From Centropus unirufus (lineage: Eukaryota > Chordata > Aves > Cuculiformes > Centropidae), in contig VYZI01000040.1 of the NCBI GenBank assembly GCA_013397695.1, positions 301,862-365,861 on the forward strand: 64,000 bases of DNA, given 5' to 3'. The translations under genes and the position numbers were made by a program. Shown here piece after piece: positions 25,656 to 34,475 of the stretch. Each line of letters opens with the position of its first letter. Positions within the stretch are counted from its first letter, which is position 1. The notes beneath the pieces were generated by a model. The model did no database searches, was not told where the DNA came from, and worked only from the letters and a program-made list of their open reading frames with translations.

Positions 25656-27427
25656 CTCCCCCTCTTTATATATTGGATTAGATCACTGCAAAAAGAGAGG
25701 ATGATTTCACCAGTTTCTTCTTGGAAAATGCAATGTGTGCCTCAGTCTCTGATATGAATGCATGGAGGACCTTTGAGCATGAATAGTTGAGGGAAGCTCC
25801 CTCTTATCCCTCTTGCAGATGCCTAATGGGAACAGAAGTCCATATAAGTCACTGCACTTCACGTTTCCTACTCTAGATAGGTCTTTTTAAATTTAGGTCT
25901 TTCTTGGACTGCCAAATGAAAGGCCACATCTTACAATGCACTTTATAAAGAACCCAAACTGAGGCCTGGATATGGCTCTGATCATTAATAACAAAAAAAA
26001 ATAATTTCATAATGAAGTCCTTAACTGATCTACCACTTGACGCAAAGTCAAAGAGATAAACACATGATTAAGCACTATTTTAAACTAGACATTCAGTTAC
26101 TATACATCTATTTTTTATGAAAATTTTTTTATGTAAAAATCATCATTTCAGAAATATAACATTACCAAGGTCAAAATAAAGCAGTTATATTTAAAACTAA
26201 GTAACTCCTTTTGTGTTTGGCTTTCTGAAAAATGCAGAGGATAAGCTATAGCCAAGAAGATGCTAAAAATAAATAAATACTGAGACTGAAATTTCACAAA
26301 TCATAATGTATGAGCCATAGTACAAGGAGACATGTTTATTCAAAGTAAAGAATTTATGGCATGAGACTGCTGATCAATTAAATAATAAAAAAATGATGTA
26401 GAATTAAAAATTGCTCTGATTAACACTTACCACCCCCTGCACAGTATATTGTTTAAATATGCTGGGACAGAATATTCCATTAAATATTTATTAGTAAATT
26501 CAATCACGGCAAATTATTTCCCCCTCATTCAATGTATAACAGTGCAGCAATCAAGATTCTTTTGTTTCATGATAATCACTGCATCAGCAATCTCTAATTA
26601 TATATAAAGTGGCTGAAAAATTAGGGAAGTGAAGAAAGAGACACCTCCTTTGGTAACTAGTTCCCCTTCATTTCTTCTGAACAATTAGAATACCCATATA
26701 CATTAACAAGATGGAACATTCTGAGGAAAAAGGTCTCCAGTAGCAAGTGCTTGAAAATGCATTATATTTGTTTCTTTTACTTTGTGGGTGGAATTAGATC
26801 TATTTTTTTTTTTCTCTATGAAAAAACAGTGGGCATGCAAAGACAGTCTTTAATGGTGTTTATTCTTCCTCAAAAGTGAGACTGACTGTATGGTTTTGGA
26901 AAAAAATCAGATATTGCCAGATTTTATGTTCAATAGAATAATTTTTTCTAATATTTTGCTTAACTTCAGAATGGCACAGACTCATTTAAAGGCCCAATTT
27001 TCTTAACAGAAGCACAGGGGTTTTGCTTACACTTAGGTAATATCTGAAAGTCAGAGAGAGAAACAGAAATTAATATTTACAATCCCATTATGAAGCTGGA
27101 TCAGCTTCTCATGTTGAGCCAGCAAAAAGCCAGGCATACTTTGAGCACAAGGGTGCTTTCAGGCTTAATAACTACTGTTCAAAGGCAAACAAAGGTCTAA
27201 ACTTAAAGTTAGCTATAACCTAGGCAGCACAAATATCAGTAACATAGTAATAACAACTACAAGAACAAAAACAACAATATAACTAGGTCTCAACAAGAAC
27301 AATATAATACCCAGGGACAACTGAAATTCAAGATCAAAAGTTTACCATATAATCTAAATAATCTTCTTGGTAAAAAAGTCCATGAAAAAAACTCCCTTAA
27401 AAATATTGATTGTGAGTAAGTAAAGAA
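25656..27427. other. AT-rich unique sequence, no gene seen
   Basis: No exon or repeat recognised. The segment 26320-26640 is rich in TAATTA/ATTA and has an ordered look typical of conserved non-coding elements (for example gatcaattaaataataaaa, tgataatcactgcatcagc). That is an impression, not a measured conservation. Confidence 0.6.
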
Positions 27428-28545
27428 TAAAATCAGAATGATAGGATCACTAGGTTGGAAAAGATCTCTCAGATCACTGAATCCAACTGTGTCTTTCCTC
27501 CACTAAACCACATCCTCATCTACCCATCTTTTAAATACCTCCAGGTATGGCAATTCCACCACCTCCTTGAGCAGCCTGTTCCAGTGACTGATGACTCTTT
27601 CAGTGAAAAATTTTTTCCTAATGACTAATCTGAGCCAGCCCTGGCACAGCTTGAGGCCATTCCCCCTCATTCTATGTCCTGTCACGCAGAAGAAGAGACC
27701 AGCACCCCCCTCTCTAAAACCTCCTTTCAGGCAGTTGTAGGCAGTGATAAGGTCTCCCCTCAGCCTCCTCTTCTCCAGGCTGAAAAACCCCATCTCCCTT
27801 AGCCACTCCTCATAAGACTTGTTCTCCAGCCCCTTCAACAGCTTTGTTGCTCTTCTCTGGACACACTCCAGTATCTCAACACCCTTCTTGTAATGCGGGG
27901 CCCAGAACTGAACACATGATTCGAGGTGTGGCCTCACCAGTGCTGAGTACAGGGGCACAATCCCCTCCTTGGTCCTGCTGGCCACGTTGTTTCTGGTAGA
28001 GGCCAAGATGCCATTGGGCTTCTTGGCCATCTGGGCACACTGCTGGCTCATGTTCAGTCAACAGTCTACCAACACCCCCAGGTCCTTTTCCTCCAGGCAG
28101 CTTTCCAGCTGCTTTTCCCCCAGCCTGTAGCTGCACAGGGTTGTTGTGTCCCAAGTGCAGGACCCGGCATTTGGCCTTGTTGAACCTCATCCCATTGGTC
28201 TCAGGCAATTGGTCCAGCCTATCCAGATCGTTTTGAAGGGCCTCCCTGCCCTCAAGAAGATCAACGCTTCCCCCCAGCTTAGTGTCATCTCAGAACTCCC
28301 CAAGGGTATATTCAATCCCTTTGTCCAGGTCATTGATAAAGAGATTGAACAGGACTGGGCCCAGCAGTGAGCCCTGGGGAACATCACTTGTGACTGGCCT
28401 CCTGCTGGATTGAGCTCCATTTACCACAACTCTTTGGGCCTGACCATGCAGCCAGTTTTCCACCCAGGAGAGAGTGCACCTGTCCAGGCCAGTGGCAGAC
28501 AGTTTCTTCATGCGAATGCTTTGAGAAATTGTGTCAAATGTTTTT
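27428..28545 (-). mobile_element. CR1 LINE, 5'-truncated, best-preserved copy
   Basis: A copy of about 1.1 kb read on the minus strand. Its 3' end is at the left: plus-strand ATGATAGGATCACTAGGTTGG then AAAAGATCTCTCAGATCAC, typical of CR1 just before the tail repeats. From there it runs through the C-terminal domain and RT core to about 28545, where the match stops at codons for F-D-T-I-S. The 5' truncation removes the endonuclease and N-terminal RT. Motifs still match closely (for example the segment coding R-V-V-V-N-G-A-Q-S-S and the following V-P-Q-G-S-L-L-G-P), so this is the youngest-looking CR1 in the window. It has no identifiable target-site duplication. Confidence 0.95.
27503..28545 (-). 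pseudogene. CR1 ORF2 remnant: RT core and C-terminal domain
   Basis: This is the coding remnant inside the CR1 copy at 27.4-28.5 kb. CR1 ORF2 encodes an endonuclease plus reverse transcriptase that copies the element's RNA at a nicked target; only the RT palm and the C-terminal region remain. Read 5' to 3' on the minus strand, the first frame (28559-28290) carries the SWVENWLHGQAQRVVVNG and VPQGSLLGPVLFNLFINDLDKGIEY segments of the RT palm. It ends exactly at the catalytic box: the codons read F-stop-D-D, with TGA at 28290-28292 in place of the alanine codon of F-A-D-D. A second frame carries MRFNKAKCRVLHLGHNNP (about 28190). After another frameshift, a 182-codon open frame (28051-27503) covers the C-terminal region, including YSALVRPHLESCVQFW, VQRRATKLLKGLENKSYEEW and LRGDLITAYNCLKGG. 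The gene is dead from truncation, at least one stop and at least one frameshift. Confidence 0.92.
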
Positions 28546-29729
28546 AATGTGACACGCATCCCTAGTAAGGTGATTTACCTGCTTTTATGATACTTGCCTT
28601 TCAAATTCCTCTTTAATTTACTTACTCCAGTTATGTCTGGTCAAAATCAACGTTTTAAGTTTCTGAAGGCAAGGAGTGTCTTTTAAGCATCTATCCCCCA
28701 GGGGGCTGTGTTGATATTAGTAGGTGCATTGGTCATTGAAATAAATAATCAGTTTTTCAGGACTTAATCTCTGGAGTTGCTCAACATAACATTGTTCTGT
28801 CACAATAGCTGAAGCATAGAGGAAGGAGATTTGTTCATTTCCTTATGTAAGAGTTAGTATTCAAAGATTGGATTTAAGATCCATTCAAGACATCTCTGCT
28901 GTTTCAGACCTAGTTATCAGAGGCAGATGAAAAAGCAGGATATCACAGAGGTAGTTTGTTGTTTGTTTTTTTTTCCAGCAGAAAGAGAAAAATGAGCCCT
29001 CTTAAAATGACCCCAGTTCATACAGTTCCTCTTTCTTTGGTCTTGTAATTTGTCCGGCTCCATTTTCATGATACTATAACTTCATGCAAAGTCACTTTAA
29101 GAATTTTTATATACAATGAGAAAACTCTGACAGAAAAGAAATAAACCTGTAGGAACACACTGCCTATATGACACAGTTTCAAATACTTTAACACACTTAG
29201 TGCATAAGCTGTCAATGTTTCCGAAAGCTACAGAAAAATTCTTTGTATACAGAATGTGTTCAACTCATTTATTAGGGCAACTATATCAATGTCAGGTACT
29301 CAACTAAAAGCTAGGCATATGTTTACACAGGCAATGAGAAGTCAAAGACATTCAAGGAAGAAAACATGATTGAATTTGCCTGAAAAAAATATTAAATAGC
29401 GCATTGAAAGATAATTCTCTGCTTTTCAGAGACCTCCACTCTGTCTTTGGATTAAGATTTAGAGGGATGCTCTAAATCTATATTTAATTTCCACTTTAGG
29501 TTCTCAAATAGAAAATTGTGAACTCAAGGCATCACTGTGTTTAATCTTAATACTAACAGCAGAGCAAAATATCTGTAGTACCATGAAAGCTCTTCTGCAC
29601 AGAATTATTCAGTACTGCCTTTAAGGTGGTTTTGCCTGAAAAACACAAGTTGTGGCTTTAACTTAATATGTTTCTTAATATATTTCATTAAAATCTCAAT
29701 GAGAAATATTTGAGAGACTGTAATACTGA
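28546..29729. other. AT-rich unique sequence, no gene seen
   Basis: No exon recognised. A C/G-run motif at 28695-28708 resembles a CTCF core with two mismatches. The rest is ordinary AT-rich sequence up to the GGAA microsatellite. Confidence 0.6.
28695..28708 (+). promoter_or_regulatory. CTCF-like core (weak)
   Basis: CCCCCAGGGGGCTG fits the CTCF core pattern CCASYAGRGGGCRS with two mismatches (third and thirteenth positions). It is partly self-complementary (CCCCC-A-GGGGG), which could create the match by chance. Confidence 0.2.
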
Positions 29730-29888
29730 GGAAGGAAGGAAGGAAGGAAGGAAGGAAGGAAGGAAGGAAGGAAGGAAGGAAGGAAGGAAGGAAGGAAGGA
29801 AGGAAGGAAGGAAGGAAGGAANAGGAAGGAAGGAAGGAAGGAAGGAAGGAAGGAAGGAAGGAAGGAAGGAAGGAAGGAAGGAAGGAAA
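29730..29888 (+). repeat. (GGAA)n microsatellite with internal N
   Basis: About 158 bp of uninterrupted GGAA/GAAG tetranucleotide repeat, broken only at 29821-29823 (A-N-A), where the register also changes: two bases of a unit are missing or the N hides a difference. About 39 units in total. The open frame across it (29710-29898) is an artefact of the repeat (repeating E-G-R-K). GGAA tracts can bind ETS-family factors, but this is not evidence of function here. Confidence 0.98.
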
Positions 29889-31492
29889 TAAAAGATAACT
29901 ACACCTTCTTTTATTTTTTCCCTAAGTCTGTTGTGCCTTCATTAAGATATGTGCTCACTGAAATATGTAACAGCAGGAAATTACAAAGAAAATTATTAAA
30001 ACATAACTCATATTTAAAAATATAATCATGATTATCACGTTGTTAAATACAACTGTGCATTTCTACCTTGGTATTTATAGCGCGCAAACTCATGCAAGGA
30101 TGAAACAAAAATATCAATTAACAGCAGTATTTCTAGATAATAAACCAGCAAAACTTCTAGGTCATGTTCCCAACACTCACTAGCAGTATGCACGTTTCCT
30201 CTCACTACATGAGACAAATAATTGAAATTATGTGATAATGCATCCATAACCTTTTAGGAGCTCTGTTCACTTCAAGAACAATAACAACTTAAGGAGGTCT
30301 GTCTGTACAGACTTAATTCTCCAATTTTGAGTAGCAGCACGCCTCACCATTGATTCAAGGGAAGATAAACATAGCAAGATAACATTTTTAAGAGAATTCT
30401 TTCCTGTTCTATCTAAGGCAACAAACAATTTGCATATAATCTTCCAATGCTAATCATAGTTATAGTACAAAGCTGTTGGGTTATTTAATAAATAGACAAA
30501 GAAAATACAAGTGAAGAGAGTAGATAATAGTGTTTTCAGGAGAAAGCAAGAATCACCCTGTGTCCTAGCTTAAAATAACACTTGTCTAATACTGACCTGG
30601 AGGTGGCATTCCAGGCCACTGTGAGAGAGGTTTACAATTTTGAATCCAGGCAGTTTCTGCTAGTGGCTCCATCTGTTCCACCTGAGCATCAATACTGGGT
30701 TACTGGAAGTTTCTATGCAGAACCATTCCATCCCCAAAGCTTGGACACAAGATATATGTGTTCCATATTTGAGGGGGAAAGGAAAGTTCGTCATATATTA
30801 TGTCAGGTCCATGTAGAGAAAAGGAGAAAATCATCACAGAGTTAGGGGAATGCTGTGTTATCACTTTGTTGTTTCCTAACTCACAAGATATGGAACAGTA
30901 ATAGTAAACAGTAATGATGGAACAGTATTATCCTTTTTACCAGTATGGTTGTAGGTCCTCAAGAAGAATAGATAACTTAAGCATGGGATGATCAAACTGA
31001 ATCACCAGAGAAAGCAGGAGGCACAAAGAGCAATTTAAGAAGAAAAAAAATTATGTCAGGTATCTTCAAAACATAACAAAATAAAGTCAAAGATTCATTT
31101 TGCCACCCTATTTGGCAGTGTAAAATTTTCATCTCATTCAAGCTTTCTTCTAATTTCACTACTCAGTTGTCTGGTTCTACCACTTGAAATACTGGAGAAT
31201 ATATTCTACATCAGTACCTATGTCTTTAAACTTTTAAGCCAAGATTTAATTATTTTAATCAATGAAATAAAAAAAAACCAAAACAAAGGAAAACTTAACA
31301 TCAGCCCGAAATAAGCAAGTGAACAGTAACTCAACGACTTACAATGCAGGACTCTTACAAAGCTGTTTTTCTTAGTATAACCTGTCACTTTCATTTCTAC
31401 AATGGCATCTCACTAAATATAGGTTATATTCTGTTATAAGGGCATGTATGCTTGTTCATTTAATCTTGGAGGACAGGAATTTGGGACCTTTG
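29889..31492. other. AT-rich unique sequence, no gene supported
   Basis: An 87-codon open frame (30582-30845 plus) has fairly mixed amino-acid usage. It includes FLLVAPSVPPEHQYWVTGSF. I do not recognise a family, and there are no clear exon boundaries. Upstream, TGTCCTAGCTTAAAATAACAC at 30560-30580 weakly resembles an avian LTR start (TGTCCTGG type), which would make the frame part of an old repeat. The rest of the stretch shows nothing. Confidence 0.4.
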
Positions 31493-31680
31493 TGTTGGGT
31501 TAGGTGTGTTGGTGCTTTTAAGTTTAGAAGGCATTATTCTGTATTTTAGCATTGTATTTTGGCTGCATCTTAGCTGAACGGAGGCTCTGGCCTTGGGGGT
31601 GAGACAGGAGGGCTGCAGTCACCTCATAGAAATGTGATGTCCAGACAAAACAAAGAGTTAGAGAGACGCAGAATCACCCT

Positions 31681-31729
31681 AGATGCAGATGCAGACAGAC
31701 TGGAAGATGCAGATGCAGAGGACACTGGA
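31681..31729 (+). repeat. U3 direct duplication inside the LTR
   Basis: AGATGCAGATGCAGA appears at 31681-31695 and again at 31705-31719, each followed by a similar ACACTGGA/ACAGACTGGA segment, giving two units of 24-25 bp. Each unit itself holds two AGATGC copies. Duplications in U3 upstream of the TATA box are a common form of retroviral enhancer. Confidence 0.8.
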
Positions 31730-31760
31730 AGAATATGCGGCCAACGTGGCCACAAGAGAC

Positions 31761-31768
31761 TATAAAAA
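31761..31768 (+). promoter_or_regulatory. LTR TATA box
   Basis: TATAAAAA lies about 110 bp upstream of the AATAAA signal in the solo LTR, as expected for the U3 promoter. Confidence 0.7.
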
Positions 31769-31871
31769 CAGACTACAGAAGGGGTTGGGTGCCCGTGCCG
31801 TTGTGGAGTAGGTGACTTCCTGGTCGCTGCCCAGCACTGCACTTGCTCAACTACTGCTTGCTTTGAATTAT

Positions 31872-31877
31872 AATAAA
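31872..31877 (+). terminator. LTR poly(A) signal
   Basis: AATAAA in TTATAATAAATTC, downstream of the TATA box and 60 bp before the LTR end, placed as in the R region of an LTR. Confidence 0.65.
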
Positions 31878-31937
31878 TTCTAAATTGTACTATTGGAGTG
31901 TTCTGGAAATTTATTGGAACCCAAATTACCTATAACA

Positions 31938-33980
31938 TATTCTACTGTGTGTGGAAATCAGTTGTACTAGGTGTGTGGAAATCTAAATTTCACTTAGTGT
32001 GATGTTCCTTGGTATGATATTGACTGTGCTAAGCTTCATTGTCTCACTAGTCCTCCTTAATCCACCAGTCTTTCAGCATGTCTCAGGGGACCAGAACATC
32101 CAAAGAAACAGTCTTCACAGCACCACCACTGCCGTGGAGATCTCAGGCAGGGTAGTAGGCTAGACATGAGCACTTCCAGCCCACCTCAGTACCTGAGAAT
32201 CTACCCAGACATGATTAACTTGCTCATACACATTTCCGCTATACCACCATATAGTTCTAACACTGCGGCATTTCAGAGTAGTTCTACTACTAGATCTGTG
32301 CATTCCCAGTCAATCAACTAAGTTGGGAAATTGTGACCAATTAACATTTTTTTCTCATCCTCTGAACTGATCAAAGGATTTGTGATATATAAATAGCTGA
32401 AGGAAATCTTTAGAACTACAAAAATTAGCAGTTGTTACTATGAATCTTATTCATCATGAGCAGCCAAGACACATTTCAATCATTGTCCACTTCAACCTCT
32501 TGAATAATTTTGCATCTTTTAAGACTAACCAGAGATTTTCCATTTTTAAATATATTTAAAATATGGATTTAGAACAAAGATAAAGAACTATAGCAAAATA
32601 AAAGTTTATCAGGAACTGGAGAAGCCTCCACAAGTGATTTAGTGCCTTTATTTACTTTAAGGCTGGAGTGAAAGACATTAAAACTCTGGGAGGTCACCAC
32701 TGCATTTTGTTCACATAGACTCTTTGAGCCTCAGGCAGCACACTGTTGTTATAGACACTTCAACGCTGCTCAGTCCCTGTTTTCTTTAGTTAATTTAACA
32801 GATGTGCATAGCTTGCAATCATGATTTTGTATTTATTGCATTCTTTAATAGTCTGGAGAGAAGATGAATAATGGTCAATTACTTGTTCCTTAGGCAAGTT
32901 AGATAAAAATTTAGTACGTGAAAAAACAAAATTTCCTTTACCAGCAAAATTGAAATTACAAATATTCTTTCTCTCCTTCTCCCTTCTGCCCCCCTCAAAA
33001 CTGTGTAAAATCCAGGAAAAGATTGGCTGTTTTAAATAAAATTTCAGACTTTAAACCATTCCTACATTTTTCAAGAAAAGAAAATCAAAACTATTTTTTT
33101 GTTTCTGAGCAGTTCTCTACACAAGCAGGGGATGTTAAATCTTATTAGTGTTAAAATATTGTTAAAGCACAGCGAAAGGTTTCCTGCAGAAATGAATCAC
33201 TACTTGTTTTTCTTTTAGACAAGACCAAGGCTTGTCAGTATTTATTAGTTGTCCTCATTGAGATATTGTATATTTTTAGTATCATTCTAGTACAAAACAG
33301 TATGCATCTCAAGGGGCATTTTTGTCAGGATATTCTAATTATTGGAACCTGACTCTCCTGGTGGTCTTCTATCCTCTGGATCCAAAATATCTACATTCTA
33401 GCTGTCTATTTTAAAACCAGCAGCACCAATATCCTGTATATGAAAACCTTTGACATTTGAAGTATATTTTTGAAGCTTCAAAACATCAAAGTAAATGCAA
33501 AGTGAATATAGAAAAAGCCATCTCAGAAAATTCCTGCTTTGACATACACCAGGGACATGAAATATTCAAAAAGCAAGAAAGCAAAATAAATCAAAATCAT
33601 GACATAAAATGATGGCTTATGTCATTTAACAGAAATGTAGATGCAATGCAATATCTCTGTCCATAAAGCCATCTGTCGGTAAATATTGTGTTAAAGGAAT
33701 GTTCCTTCTTAGAAATCCTGGTCTAAATGCCAGCATGCTTGTTGGAGTGTAACTCATTTAATCCTTAAATTTTTCACCAAAACACATACTGTCAATTAGA
33801 CATACAAGTGAGGAAAACAACTATATCAATGACTGATAACTAATATCTAAGACAAATAAAAATTGTGTAAATAGAGGAACAAAAACAAACAGCTCAGCAT
33901 TTCCATAGGTTGTCTTTCCTCACCAGTCTATATCTTACAGCCCTTTACCATTTGTTTAATGGTAAAGCCATTAAACAGCA
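31938..33980. other. Unique sequence, no gene seen
   Basis: No exon or family repeat recognised. The portion 32040-32330 is less AT-rich than average (for example ccaccactgccgtggagatctcaggcagg) but has no long open frame or LTR ends that I can see. Confidence 0.55.
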
Positions 33981-34475
33981 ATTTGAGGTGAAAGGAGCGT
34001 TGCAGTCAATGCTGTCCTGGCTGGACACGTCAGCGTCCTCCTCTCCTGCAAGCTGATGTGTTCCCACCACAAGAGCTCTGCCTTACTGGGCTCCCCATGA
34101 CTATGTTGTGTCTCCCATTTTTCATCTTCTCATGGTTCTTCCGACTCCCTGTCTTTATGTGATCATTGTTTATGAGTTTATAAATTCTCACTCGTGTGTT
34201 AATACCCAGGGTCTCTTTTCCTCCCTCTTCCAGGCCATTTTTATAGCTTAGATGAAAGTGATCAGATGAACAATATAACAACTATTGCATGGAAGGGCAA
34301 ACCGTGATACGGCAATGTCAGGGTCCTGAGAGAGGTGCAGATGTTCTACACCCTCCAAGGGGCACAGTTATGTGTGCTCCAGACTAACTCTGCTACAGTG
34401 CAAGCTTGGGCGAGACTTCTGTGAAACAAGTGTGTGAGAAAGGGCTGTGAGAAACCTCATCTGAGCTATCCCTGT
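33981..34475. other. Unclassified, less AT-rich block
   Basis: A stretch of about 0.5 kb richer in GC than its surroundings. It contains TGTCCTGGCTGGACACG at 34011, which resembles the first bases of TGTCCTGG-type avian LTRs. On the minus strand it has a TATAAAAATGG and an 83-codon open frame (34281-34030). I could not find matching LTR ends, so this may be an old LTR fragment or unrelated DNA. Confidence 0.3.

Larger units (their letters stand above)
31493..31937 (+). mobile_element. Solo LTR of an endogenous retrovirus (class II-like)
   Basis: This 445-bp element begins TGTTGGGTTAGGTGTGTTGG and ends CCCAAATTACCTATAACA, giving the TG...CA ends of a retroviral LTR. It has a TATA box (TATAAAAA at 31761) and a poly(A) signal (AATAAA at 31872-31877) in correct order and spacing, so U3, R and U5 can all be placed on the plus strand. 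U3 contains two direct copies of AGATGCAGATGCAGA. No primer-binding site, gag, pol or env is seen downstream and no second LTR, so it is most simply a solo LTR left by recombination between two LTRs. The terminal sequences recall avian class II (ERVK-like) LTRs; the class call is from memory and not certain. No flanking target-site duplication is evident (left flank ggacctttg, right flank tattctac). Confidence 0.8.

Noticed and set aside
28146..28370. Plus-strand open frame of 74 codons
   Set aside because: Antisense shadow of the minus-strand CR1 ORF2.
29710..29898. 62-codon open frame of repeating E-G-R-K
   Set aside because: Product of the GGAA microsatellite, not a gene.
31938..34475. 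Search for retroviral gag/pol/env next to the solo LTR
   Set aside because: No protease, RT, integrase or envelope motifs and no second LTR were seen, so no provirus is claimed.
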